From positions 9,046,852 to 9,110,851 of the forward strand of contig CM042958.1 of assembly GCA_023678885.1 (NCBI GenBank): 64,000 nucleotides of DNA, read 5' to 3'. Origin of the DNA: Pogostemon cablin. Lineage: Eukaryota > Streptophyta > Magnoliopsida > Lamiales > Lamiaceae. A program made the translations under genes and the position numbers. Positions 32,847 to 45,359 of this stretch are shown piece after piece. How positions within the stretch are numbered: position 1 is the stretch's first letter; every line of letters starts with the position of its first letter. The notes under the pieces were generated by a model. It saw only the letters and a list, made by a program, of their open reading frames with translations, was not told the origin of the DNA and did not search any database.

Positions 32847-35800
32847 ATGGCGAACGCGAATCCAGTAAACTGGATGAACCGTCTGGTTTCGGAACCCTAC
32901 TATTTGCTCCACTTTCTAGCTTTCTTCTCCTACATTCTTATTCTCTGCTCCGTCGTTCATGTCTTCTCTCCAGACTCATCTTCTTCACCGTGTAATTCAC
33001 ATCGTTACATTTATTGTCTGTTGGTTGTGATTTCGTGAGATTGTTGGATTCTCTCCTCTTTTGGAACCTTTTATTCTGTCTGTTTGTTGCAGGAGATCCA
33101 AGCGCTGCTTGCTTTTGGTGTTTTAGTTGCAATTAAGGTACTCTTTCTTTCCGTTTCTACTTATTTCTATTATTTTATTGTTATCAGATTGTATACATCG
33201 CTTATTTTTATCTAATGTAAGAAGCATGACTTGATTTGAATAATTTAATATTTTGTTTCGTACCATTGTCAAGTTTAGTTATTGAAAATTGAGGGGAATT
33301 CAGTGTTGTGTTAATTGATTAAAATTACTGGAGTTCATGTATGTTTCAATGGTTTAATATTGGCTTTCAGGCCGTGAAAACGGAATCATGGGAGGCATTC
33401 ATAGCGGATGCTTTATTTTATGCCAAGGTATCCTTATTGCTTCTTCTACAATCTTGGATTAGATATCTTGCTGATAGACGCTGTAAAAGAAAATTTTCTC
33501 TTATTATCAATCTGCATTACAAAAAATCAGTTGATCAAAGTACGACATGTCTCCACACATTTGAGTTTTTGAGATATAGAGACTACTACACATGTTAAAA
33601 GTGTATTATATCTTAGAAGGCCTTTTTTCTTTCCTGATGATCTCTGCTTATTCTTTGCAAGAAAGAGGCATCTTTTAAGTAATTTGATATCAATAATTAG
33701 GAATATTGAGAATAATGTTAAGAACCACCTTAATGGTTGTGTGTCTTAACTCTGTTTAATACTGGCTGGCTTTTGTTTTATTTAACTTAATCTACTTTTT
33801 GGTCCTTTTTTTTTTTTAACTTCGTCCAGATTTTCCTTGCTGCTATCACTTTGATCGTGGACTATCACCTCACTTTGTGGTACGCACAAGCATATTTAGG
33901 TATGCCATTATTTTATTAAGTCTAAGTCCTAATTTCAAAATAATTTTGTATCTAATTAGGTAAGAGCTTCGAGTGTTTCTCTGTTCACTGTACTTGATGT
34001 CTTGTTTACTAGAGTAACAGAACCTAAACTATATTCCCCAGGTGAATTGGTCATGATGCAAAGCATCCCAATGTAGTACTGTGCCAGATAGTTGACATTC
34101 AAACAGTGATAGTATTATTTGGATGGAGTGTAGCGGTTGGCTTGGCAAATTGAGATTTACTTTATTCTGAGCATTGATTCATTTGTTTTTCTTCTTCATG
34201 ACAGTTATATATATCATCGCGCAACAACCTGCATATGGAGAATTAGGTACAAGGATAAAGCACCTCTCCATTAATAATCCTACTTTTTTCATCTACTTCT
34301 ACTTGGTCTCTCTGATATCAGTTTATGATAACTTTTTCATCAATGAAAGTGATGAATACGTATAGCATACCATTCATCACATTGATGTTTTCTGTCGCAT
34401 GTAATTTTTTGTGTTAATTCATTTCTACAACTTTTTCAGGTACAGCAAGTCAATTGACGCCGCTCCAGCTGGAAACTTTGCTCACTGAAGGGAATACGTC
34501 TAAATTTTGGATGGTTGGTGTGTAGACTTTCTCTTATTGCTTATACTAAAAGGAACAAATGTGCATGCATTACGGACACTGTGGAATGTGTTGATAACTA
34601 GTGTATTGTGTGTGCTAAGAGAAAAAAAAAATATTGATCAACAATTTTTAAGTCGCAACCACAGCATTTGACGGGTGGGAAATGTTCTAGCATGAACTAT
34701 TATGAATCCTGATTCTAGTTTTGATATCTTAACCATCCATAACCATGGCTTAAGGTCAACCTTGACTGCTTTTAATGTTGTCAAGTTGATAAATCTACTA
34801 AACTTACTGAAATTTATTTTATTTGGAGTGCCAGATTAACTACTCTTTATTTTTTAGTTATTTAACTTCTCTATTGGTACTGGTGGTTTGGTGGTGGTTT
34901 GGTTCTTAGTTCTTTCTTTGGTAGAGGATTTCTCTAATAAATTCATACATTTTTTGCAGGTGGAGTTCCGTTGCCTTTCTACTTCCAGTTGCATACAAGC
35001 TAGTTCATTTTTTCCTGAAATCTGAATTACGTGAGTCTTTAAGTTCTCCTCTCCTACCATGCTTGTCAGTATTATCCAAAGTACAGCTTTTCCTCACTTA
35101 TCTCTCTTGTATCATGTTTCTTTTGTTTTCATTTTCAAAGTTTTCACATTTGGCTTTTTTTCTTCAGATTCTCAAATAAAAATTTGTCATTTGGAACAAT
35201 TGATCTTGGACTCTTTCCTAATGCTGCAGAGAAGTTTGGAATCATTCTTGGTAGGCAGCCAGTTTAATTCAGCTCATGGATGTGGCTTCGATTGTTTCCT
35301 ATTGCTGTCTCACCTTTTACGCACAAAGCTTATATATTATTGATTTTCTATTTTAAACAATACCATTTATGGCTTAATCTTCACTGAATTGATACGCAGG
35401 AAGTCTTCACCAACTTCCAACTTATATAATGTTCCATGATGGAGCTGGGATCTCGCGCCTCCCGCACACAGATACTGAAGCAAAGATCTTCAATACTCCT
35501 GTGTCTAAGGTTTCGTCTTCTTACAAATGATGTTATCTTGTGCCCTGATTTCTGATTTCTTGATATTTTCCTTCATGAAACTGCTACTGATATATGTGTG
35601 GTACTCCCATTCGCTTTTGTGTTTTTAACTGTTCAAATGTTGCCTTTAATTCCTTGAAACTTGTGCATGCCGTGTTTTATAATACGACGAAAAACCTGGA
35701 TTATTTTGTACAACTCTTCATTTCCAAATTGTTTTACGTAACGAAGCTGTACTGCCACTTGTATTTTGTGCTTGTATTTACTATTAATGGAGTATTTTTG

Positions 35801-36029
35801 TTTTAATATTCTTGCCATTGACTTTATTGTGATATCCCTGTTATCATGCATGTTTCTGCAGCAGGCTTTGAAGATGTGTCATTAAATACGAACTTGTTTT
35901 CAATTTGCTCTTACTCTTCATGTTTTTTTGTGATACTCACACGTGTGGTCATTGTTGTTGTTGCAGAAACATATTTGCAGACACTTTGAGCTTGATAAAC
36001 TGCTCCTCGACTACATAAATGGTATATAA
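32847..36029 (+). CDS. TMX2-like thioredoxin-related transmembrane protein, with in-frame TGA
   Basis: Ten exons: 32847-33023 (end uncertain), 33093-33137, 33371-33427, 33830-33899, 34205-34246, 34440-34513, 34960-35030, 35168-35250, 35400-35509 and 35967-36029; about 263 codons. The spliced protein reads VSEPYYLLHFLAFFSYILIL, then EIQALLAFGVLVAIK, DALFYAKIFLAAITLIVDYH, YIIAQQPAYGELGT, KFWMVEFRCLSTSSCIQASS, KNLSFGTIDLGLFPNAAEKF and HQLPTYIMF. This is the plant counterpart of TMX2: an N-terminal multi-span ER membrane part plus a thioredoxin fold with SxxC replacing CxxC (here STSSC). TGA at 35023-35025 interrupts the frame after SFFPEI, where relatives have a serine, truncating the product at ~176 aa before most of the thioredoxin fold. 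The strongest exon 1 donor (CC|GTGTAA at 32990) would break frame; the weaker TTG|GTTGTG at 33024 keeps it. It may be a non-functional allele or pseudogene. Confidence 0.75.
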
Positions 36030-37289
36030 ACTAAGGGTAAGATAAAAGAAGTCAGATTGTCTTATTCTGGTGGAGGTCTACAAAATGAACTCCAGTATTT
36101 GGTTGAAGGATCAGGCAGCGCAACACTTCCGTTTACTTCTCGTTCGATCAGCAAGGGTTTTTGCTGGTCGAGGTAAACGAACATGAAGATCGTCTACGAA
36201 ACTCTGTCTAGGCTTGTTTAATGCTACATTGTTATACCAGAGTACAAGTTTTTTTTTTTTTTTTGGTTAAACACTTGCTATTTGTTGATTTAATTTCATG
36301 GCTAGTTTACATTAGGATAAAAAAAAATCTCAGGGGGAATTAAAACCTAATAAATTAGCTTTGTATGTGTGAATATGATTAATTGAGAATTTAGGTTAAA
36401 GTTAAAAGCGTTGGTTTAATTAGTAGCTATGAATCATGGTCTAATTCTGAGACCTGTCATCTAATTCGAGCTAAAATAATTAAAAATGATTTCTTGATAA
36501 TAAGACCGCTTGATCCTTAAGCAGTTTCAAAAATGCTTTGTTCTATTTTACTTATACTATATCTCCTCATTCCGCTCAAGAACTGTAAACTCTTTAAAAT
36601 ATTTAACTTGGATATTGGACTACGCCTAACCTTGTAAAATAAACTTCTAAAATTTAACAATTAAAATTACAACTTTAATATGTACTCTATTATGTTTTGG
36701 GAGACACTTGTATAAGACCAACATTTTACCAATAGGAATCAATAATAATAATTTAATAAAAAGTGATATTCTTATTAATACAATGATAGTGGTACAGACT
36801 ATTGTAAATTATTTCACAATCGTAATATAAATAAAAAAATAATAATTATTTAAGAAAACATAAAAAATGATCTCATCGAATAATGCATAGTTTTTCCTTT
36901 TTCTTTTTTTTTTTTTAAAAAAAAGACATTGAATTGTATTATTAGAACTGAAATGCGAAGTTGAAAGGATTTGTTTGATCCACTACTTTTTAACTCAAAA
37001 TTTTTTCCTCATACACTAAAATTATTTATTCATTTCCTAAGTTTAAATTTTTATTTATTTTAATTGTAGCAATGATCGTAATTTATTTTACAGTCCTTTT
37101 TTTTTTTCCACATTTAAGTGAGAACGGGCCTTAATATAATAAACCAATAAATAAAGTTAGGAGAGGATAATGTAATTAAAGTGTATATGCAAAATTCCAC
37201 TAAAAATAAATTTAATGGGATTATTTATATAAAGATATCCCGTATTCACGTCATAAATAAATGTACATAAATAAATTTATTGATTTTTA
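36030..37289. other. 3' UTR of the TMX2-like gene and intergenic spacer
   Basis: The first ~230 bases are probably 3' UTR. The remainder is AT-rich with several poly-T/A runs. No gene found. Confidence 0.35.
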
Positions 37290-37570
37290 AAGAAATAAAA
37301 TGGGGCGCCGCCGAATATTCTTCTGGGCGTCCAATGAATGTGCGGCATTTAGTGGGGCCTTCATCGCGCGGCTTTAGTGGGGCCCAATGACAAGCTGTCG
37401 GCTCACGCCGAAGCCGACCCACTGACAGTATTCTTTTGATGCTTCCACTAATAAAATACGCGTGGAATGTGTGAGGGCCCGCCGTATATTCTACGTATAT
37501 TTATACCTTTTCATTCCCCGTATCCGTATCTCCTCAATCTCACGTCCCATCCGTTGAATACTATGGATTC
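37290..37570 (+). other. Isolated GC-rich, CpG-rich island in AT-rich spacer
   Basis: About 210 bases from GGGGCGCCGCCGAATATTCT to GGGCCCGCCGTATATTCTAC are far richer in GC and CpG than the surrounding kilobases. Imperfect direct repeats (GCCGCCGAATATTCTT / GCCCGCCGTATATTCTA; TTTAGTGGGGCC twice) and a small hairpin (GTCGGCT ... AGCCGAC) are present. It is followed by a TATA-like ATATTTATACC at about 37496 and a CT-rich stretch, which is promoter-like. No convincing coding frame follows (ATG 37563 gives 11 codons). Confidence 0.4.
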
Positions 37571-39819
37571 CACCCATGAATTTTTTGTACATGATTGATG
37601 TTGAAAACTTGAATTTCATTTATTGTTTTTGTCCTTATTCACCTAATATTATTGGGTAATCATCTCTTAATTCAACACATACTCTCCATTTTTTCTCCCT
37701 CAAATATTCTAACACTATTTTCCACTTATTTCGTTTTCATATTTAATCTCTTATTTTATTAATGAGATTCTTCTCATGAGTATAATCAATATCCAAAATA
37801 ATTATTTATAAAGTATAGTTTTTTTTTATAAACATCAAACATGGAATATGAAATTCAATCCACTAAGTTCTACTTATTTTAATTTCAATTTTTAACAACT
37901 TTTAAATACATTCTTATACCACCGACCTTTGAGTCATTTTCCTTGTATATTCGGATTTTTTTAGGTAAATTAAAAGAAATTAAGGCTTAACATTATAATA
38001 TATGAAGTGGAACCTTAAATAATTAGGAGGGTTCAAATTCATTGGGGGTTGAGTCACATAGCAGATACCTAAAATTATAAAATGACATTTTTTTAAATAT
38101 ACAGAATGAGTATATTTTAAGTAGAACTGAATAAAATTTCACTGAGAATAGAATAAAAGCTTATTGAGACTGCATTATCACCTTTAAAAAAAACTAAAAA
38201 AGAGATTATGTGTTCATATTATTAATAAGTGGATTTGTTTAATATTGATATGAAAAAATGGTGAGGAAAAAAAAGAAAAGAAAAAAAGAATGTGGGAAGT
38301 GGTGGGTTGAAAGGAGAAGTGTGTAGGGTTGACAAAAGGAATGTATATGGGGCAATGCATAGCGTTAGCGTGAGAAATAAATAAATAAAAGAGAAAATGA
38401 AAAAAGAAAAGAAAAGAAAAGAAAAAGAAATAGCGTGGAGCACGATATAAAGCTACACCCAATCTTCACGCCTGCGGGACCCACTCCCTGCTCCCCTCAA
38501 CACACGCCAAACATTTTCCGAGGACACGTGCTGCCACCTCCTTTTTTCCCACTTATTTTCATTTTTCTCATTTTTCACTAATATTTCATCATTCTGATCT
38601 CATCTTCTTTCGATTTTGGATGCTATGATTCATGTTTGCATGTTGCTAGCTAGCTTGAATGTTTACACATAAATTACAGAATGATTTATTTGTAGTGGGT
38701 ACGACTGCATCTAAAATAAATAAATTCAAATTATCTATCCTTCCAATTCGTTACACATTTACCTAATAATTCAATTACACTTTAAAAAACATATAACTAT
38801 ACGGTATACCTTATTTTAAAAAAATTAGTTATCATATTAAACTTATAATTTACTTTATCATTTATTCATTCGGTCTTAACATAATGTTTATGGAGTATTA
38901 TGCTATTTATTTTGTTTCGAGGTTTACGTTATCCAGTTCTAATAACATCAACACAAAACACATAATAATATTATACAATTAATTAGGACTTACCACAACA
39001 ATAATACTCCTGTCACTAAACAAGAAATAAAAAGTATTTATTATTAAGAAAAAACAGAAAAAGACTACTTTAAACTCATAAACTAATAAAGCTAAGTTAA
39101 AAAAAAACTTATAATTAAACGATGAAACATCAGTGTATATAGATCTTATAAGAAGCAATTTACACTAAATTATATTAATGTGAGTGTAGGATCAATAACA
39201 TATATACTTGGTGGGTATGTATATGCAAATTGGAGAATTCACAGTGAATCGATCCCACCAAGCTTTTCTTGTAATTGTTTATCCTTAATTTTCTTCTCAA
39301 TCAATATTATCCTTCTGTTGAAATAAAACAAATTAGGGACAGAAAATTTCGATGTCGAAAGGTAATATTCAAGATCTTTATATATAATAAAATACAATTT
39401 AAAAGTCAAAATTAGACTAAATTTTTTTCTCTCATTTTAACTTATTTAATTTAACTTGGCAATATTAAATCTTGACCCTTCATTAGTTATTGTAACATCT
39501 CATCCCTTGATTGTGATTATCAATTTTTAACAATATCTCATCTATTTTTATTTTTTTTATTTTATTTCAACTATTCATTTTTTTAGTCTCCCATAATATA
39601 TATATCAATTAATTATTTATATATCTAAGTAATTTTATTTTTTTATGTGAATTTATAATATCATTTGGATAATCTTTATCTATATTGTTGTAATATTTTA
39701 TTTATTTTATATATTTTTTATTTTATTGTCTTTTTATATATCTAAATTATCTTTTACTTTTTAAAGGTAAATTTCTTTTTTTTATTGTAATATTTTTTGT
39801 TTTGTTTTTAACGTGAATA
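37571..39819. other. Intergenic spacer
   Basis: No gene found. Between 38260 and 38420 it has A/G-rich tracts (GAAAAGAAAAGAAAAGAAAA), then a small GC-richer patch (38440-38545) with TATAAAG and GGACACGTGCTGCCACC. That patch carries a G-box core and could be a regulatory site, but has no gene attached. Confidence 0.3.
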
Positions 39820-41212
39820 CATAACATCATTTACACAATCTTTATATTTATTGTTGTAATGTTTTATTTATTTTGTATATTATTAGTTTCATTATCCAAA
39901 ATATTTTCTTATATTAAAAAATTATTTTAATTGTAAACTTTGTCTAAAATATAATTAATTCAATATCAAAATAGAATTTATATTATATTTAATTAATAAT
40001 AAAATATTTTTAATAAAATATTAATTTAAAAAATAAATAAATATAAATGTAGATAAAATAAATGAATATTAAATGAGTATAAGTAACCCACGAGTTTTGA
40101 TAAATAGGTATGAGACGGGTACGTGCATAATAATAAATTTTTTAACGGGACGGGTACATATACGAGTATTTAATAAATGGATACGAGTATAAGTACCCAA
40201 AAAAATGCGGATACCCTGTCCGCTGACATCTCTATTTCAACATGCTATAACTTAACACTTATTATTTTTGTTTATTTCAAATTTTATGAACATAATAATA
40301 TATAGTACAATATTAACACTCTTAAGACACCACAAAATTAAATAATAAATTTTATATTATATTTAATTAATAATAGTATACTAATTTTTAATAAAATATT
40401 AATTTAAAATGAGACGAGTACAAATACGGGTAATTAATATTTAAACGAATATGAATATGATTATCCCAAAATAAGCGGGTACCTTACCCCTTTCCTTCTC
40501 TATTCCTACATGTTACATAACATCATTACACAATCTTTATCTTTATTGTTGTAATGTTTTATTTATTTTGTATATTATTAATTTCATTGTCCAAAATATT
40601 TTCTTATGTTAAAAATTATTTTAATTGTAAACTTTGTCTAAAATATAATTAATTCAATATCAAAATAGAATTTATATTATATTTAATTAATAATAAATTT
40701 TTTTAATAAAATATTAATTTAAAAAATAAATAAATACAAATGTAGATAAAATAAATGAATATTAAATGAGTATGGGTAACTCGCGAGTTTTGATAAATGG
40801 GTATGAGACGGGTACGGGCATAATAATAAATTTTTTTTAACGGGACGGGTACATATACGAGTATTTAATAAATGGATACGAGTATAAATACAAAAAAAAT
40901 GCGGATACCATGTCCGTTGACATCTCTATTCCTACATGCTATAACTTCACGCTTATTATTTTTTTTTTTTCAAAATTTATGAACATAATATTATATAGTA
41001 CAATATTAACACTCTTAAGGTACCACACTATTAAATAATGGATTTTATATTATATTTAATTAATAATAGTATATTAATTTTTAATAAAATATTAATTTTA
41101 AATGAGACGAGTACTAATACGTGTAATTAATATTTAAACGAATATGAATATGATTATTCCAAATAAGCGGATACCTTACCCCTTTCCATCTCTATTCCTA
41201 CATGTTATAATT
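39820..41212. repeat. ~696-bp tandem duplication
   Basis: The block beginning ATAACATCAT(T)TACACAATCT at 39821 repeats at 40517. Both copies contain the same ordered landmarks: TTTGTCTAAAATATAATTAA, GGTATGAGACGGGTACG, AACGGGACGGGTACATATAC, GCGGATACC(C/A)TGTCCG, TGACATCTCTATT and GCGG(G)TACCTTACCCCTTT. Differences are scattered substitutions and 1-3 nt indels. The GGGTA/CGAGTA-rich parts and the TGACATCTCTA words resemble subterminal regions of non-autonomous hAT-type elements. No coding frame. Confidence 0.85.
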
Positions 41213-41477
41213 TCACACCTTTTATTTTGTTTATCTCAAAATATATGCACATAATAATAGTAATACTTTTACGGTACCATAAAATTACTGTTTGCTTTAT
41301 CTATAAAATTTATGCAATGTGCTATAAATAATTACATTTTTAGGAATGTAATAAATTATTATTGTGTTAATCAATTTTTTTTCAAACTATTTAAATAATT
41401 TAATTAAATTACAGATCCTTTAAATAATTAAATCAATTTTCAAATCTCTGATCACAAAAAAATTACAATGTGATAAT

Positions 41478-41676
41478 CCTTCCATCTACTTTAAAGGTGG
41501 TCATTTTTTTTCACTTGAATTAATAAGTATTATTTTTTTATGTGTAGTTGGTAATTGTATATGTAGTGAGTAGTGAGTCATATATGGGAGCATTTTACTA
41601 AAAGAAGAAAATTGATACATTTAGAATGAACACCCAAAATAATAAAATAAAAACCTTTAAGATGGATGGAGGGGGT
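41478..41676. mobile_element. Degenerate Stowaway-like MITE
   Basis: Left CCTTCCATCTACTTTAAAGG and right CCTTTAAGATGGATGGAGGG are inverted partners. The interior ATGTGTAGTTGGTAATTGTA resembles the shorter subfamily. Confidence 0.65.
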
Positions 41677-44500
41677 ATATGTAAAAAAAAAATTAAAAAA
41701 AAAATTAATTAAACATAAATTAAAAAATAATTACCATGTCCATGCAACGCCATGGTTATGATTGCTAGTTTACTAAACAAGTGAGCTGCAAAACATAATA
41801 ATTTTTTGGATCATCTAAAAATTTCCGTATACTGTTTTTATATAATTATTACATAAGATTATGGCATATTAATTAAAAAATTGGAGTGAAGGCAAAGATA
41901 GACTTTATAATGTGTTGTTTTATAGGAAGATTTGATTCTTTTTTCAAAGGGATATATTAATTAATATATTATGCATAAAGCTTTCACAGCCATTGATGCA
42001 ATTGGAAGAAACTTTTTAGATTGACCCCTAATTAGTAATTTATCTAATCTAATCTAACCCCCACTAACCCTCTATCAACGGAAAAGTTAATTCCAGTAAC
42101 TTAATTAATTAATTAATGTTTATTCACCTTTTTATCTCATAAACTCTATGTTTATTTCTCATGCTGTAATCTTAAAATAAAGCAATCTAACATGATCTTC
42201 CTTCGGTGCTATTTTTTTTATCTCCGGTGTCACTGGTTATACATAACGAGAAAAAAAATTCAACCATTATCATAGTTAGGGCTTATTTTTCCTTTTTACA
42301 ATATAATTTATTTCTTTCTCATACATGTCATTCAATAGTATATTACAAAAAAATATTACATCTAAATGGTTTTGATTTTTTATTTAACCACTTTATAAAT
42401 GAAATATTATATAAATTGTCACATCGATCTTACACAATAGATAAAAACTCAACTAAACATAAATCTATCTAGAACCATCCAGTGATATAACTAATTATGT
42501 TAATTAATTAATTGTATCCCATATATAGTATTAGATTCGATCACAATCTTTAATTTTACATATTGAAATTTATTTGCTCAAATGTTGTAACTTCAATTCT
42601 TCAATCATTAATTCTATTTTTTTGGAGTGACTCTGTCCCCATCATTTCTCTATATCGTATTTTTTTTTTAATTTAAAGAAATAGTGAAATTATTTGTACT
42701 GGTCTACGTATTGAAATGGCAAAATCAACATAAGAAGGCCACTTGGATGTGTCTGCCATTTTCTACCAATACAGCCCAAGTAAATATATATTGTGCATAT
42801 TATAAATTATATATATATATATTCAAATATTCAAAGTTTTAGTGGCAGAATTTAAGGAAGACCATAGTGCATGAGATGGAAGTTTGTACGTAATAGGAGA
42901 AACCATTGTTGACCTAGTGAAATCATTCCAGAAGTCTCCATTAATATTATTCTCCACATTTTAATTAATATTGGTTAAACAAAATTAAAATTAAATTGTC
43001 AAATGTAGTACTTCTAATAACTTGCAAATTACATATGTGGACTCGAAATTTCAGTACAATATATAGTAGCACATGCGTAGCAGTAGCTTGAGTGCATTTA
43101 ATACTATTATAATTAATGTAATATTATATCATAATTATTAATGAAGCTAGCCTATGATATTTTAAAATTGAGACAATTAGAATGTAGAGAAATTTACTTT
43201 TGATATGTAATGATAATAATAATGAGAATGATGAGGAATGAATCAAAAGCATGATTCTGCCGGCAAAGTATACCAAATTTTATCTGAGACGCATGCACAC
43301 CCCCACCCCCACCCCCCTAATTATTTTGTTCTTCCTTTCATTTTACCCCACCCCAAGATAATTAATTATTTATGGCTTCATCTTGCAGAGTATTAATCGC
43401 ATAATTAATTATTTTAATTTTAATTACCCTTCTCATTTTGTTAAAAAAAAAAGGTGGATGAAACAAATGCAATATTTTAAATTCAATTTATTTATGTAAT
43501 TAATTTAAAATTAATGTAGCATGTGAAGTGTGGAAAAGGAAACAATTCAAGCACTATATATATATATATATGGAAAAATAGGTAATAAAGAAGATATATG
43601 GTTAATCAGTCCAAATCATGATTAAGATATTCATGGAAATTAATAACTTCTCTTTGAAGGCTGATCGATCTTTATTTTTATTGGCCAATGCTTTTTGAAT
43701 GCAAATCATATTCCTCAGAAGGAAGGCGTAAATTATAAGAAATTAAACTTTAGCTAAAAAATTATCCACATGCCCTTAATTTATAAATAGAGATAGTACT
43801 AAGTTAAATACTCCCATTAATTAGTTAAATTAATTGTCTATTAAGCTGACAGCATTAAAAAATGCGTATATTTAGACTGCTACCGTAAATGTTTTGTCGT
43901 CATTAACCAAAATAAGAAGGGTATTGTTGTCTTATAAAAAGAAAATGAACAAGAAAATCACGATATGAGTTGCCAAACGCGCCATAAATAGATAGTATGA
44001 TTTGGATTATTTTTTGTCGACGTTGATGTGAGCGAGTAATGAATTGCACATCTTTATATTATTTTGAGCATTTATTTAATTTTAAATAATAAAATTATGA
44101 CCCAAACCAAGTAAATGTATTTACATCTAAATTTTAAGTAAACTTTTTAAAAATATCTAATTAATGAATCTACGTTGGAAGTGGAGTATATATCCAGAAA
44201 TACCCTCCCCACCATCATGCATAATTTGGCCCTAAATCGTCATTTTGTATTTATCGATTAGAACAAACTACAAAGATGAGTGAATTTAATATCTCAATCA
44301 CTTCCATACAATCATGGTTTTTAGCAATATAAAAAAACAATTAATTAAAAAAAAAAGAAGGGGAAAGCAAAAGAAGTGTAAGAAAAAGAAAAGAGCAACA
44401 GCGGAAAGCAAAAGAAGCAGCAAAAAGGACCATCAAAACTGATTTACTCCCCCAAAAATGGTCACCACTTCTCACTTGTGTCCCCTATTTTCCCTTTCTC
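41677..44500. other. Long intergenic spacer upstream of the HD-ZIP III gene
   Basis: AT-rich throughout, with no coding frame. Local features: a C-rich run of CACCCCCACCCCCACCCCCC at about 43298-43317 (i-motif/G-quadruplex capable), an ATATAT tract near 43557, and an A/G-rich stretch at 44340-44420. Distal promoter elements of the HD-ZIP III gene are expected here but none is identified. Confidence 0.35.
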
Positions 44501-45359
44501 TATACATACACACACACACTCACACATCAAATCCTTCCTCATTTCACCTCATCACCCTCTCAACAACCCCCAATACGTATCCGCCAAATCTCTTGTTTTC
44601 TGTACTCTTATGTGTTTGTATGAATTCCTGAGAGGGTGATCTTCCGTTGTTGAATACCACACGCAAGTGGGCTGCTTGAATTTCCGAAAAGGGGTGGTTT
44701 CTTGAATCAAGAAAACGCTAAAAACGGTGATCATGGAAGATCTGCGTTTAGTGCTTTACGCTGTGTGCTGAAGAAGAAACAACAAGTTACCCTCTGCCTT
44801 CAAACAACCCCACAGGTAGCACAAAACTTATCTCCTGCTGTGTGTCTGTTTGCATGTGTGACTTTCTTGAATTTCAAGATTACGGGAGTTTGTTTCGAGA
44901 CGCTTCCGACACAAGCCTTTTCTAGAATTAGATGTTTGTTCTTCATTGAAAAGACACATGCTACTGTCCAAAACATATTTAATGTGAATACATTCTACGC
45001 ATCGATTTTATAAGTATTTATACACGCGCATACATACCTCAAGACTTGGTTTCTCTTGTGTGATTTTATGAGGATCTGATTAGAGAGAAAGCTATCATTT
45101 AAGGGACTGGAGTTCCTAAATATAGTATACAACAAATTAAGATGTAGAGGGAGTCAAGATAAATTTGAGTACTATACGTGTATGTGAAATCTAGCTGCTG
45201 TTTGTTGCAAATATTTGAGAATTAAAACTTGTTCGTGCTACAGATTTGAGTTTCAATCTAAATTGATTATGTTCATTTGATTGAGTGAGAGAAAGGTGGA
45301 ATTTGTTTCCTTATTTTGGATAAATAGTTTCCATACTAAATCTTCATTTGTTAAAAGTT
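44501..45359 (+). promoter_or_regulatory. Leader of the HD-ZIP III gene with upstream ORFs and a probable 5' UTR intron
   Basis: The transcribed leader probably starts near 44530. It contains two short upstream ORFs: 44610-44639 (MCLYEFLRG) and 44733-44771 (MEDLRLVLYAVC). A donor ACAG|GTAGCA at 44815/44816 and an acceptor CTACAG at 45243 mark a likely 428-nt leader intron. HD-ZIP III genes typically have a long leader, so this fits. uORF function is not tested. Confidence 0.5.

Noticed and set aside
38214..38462. Phe-rich open frames on the minus strand
   Set aside because: Generated by GAAAA-rich low-complexity sequence.
39820..41212. LTR retrotransposon with two LTRs
   Set aside because: The two copies are directly adjacent with no internal domain, primer-binding site or polypurine tract; a tandem duplication fits better.
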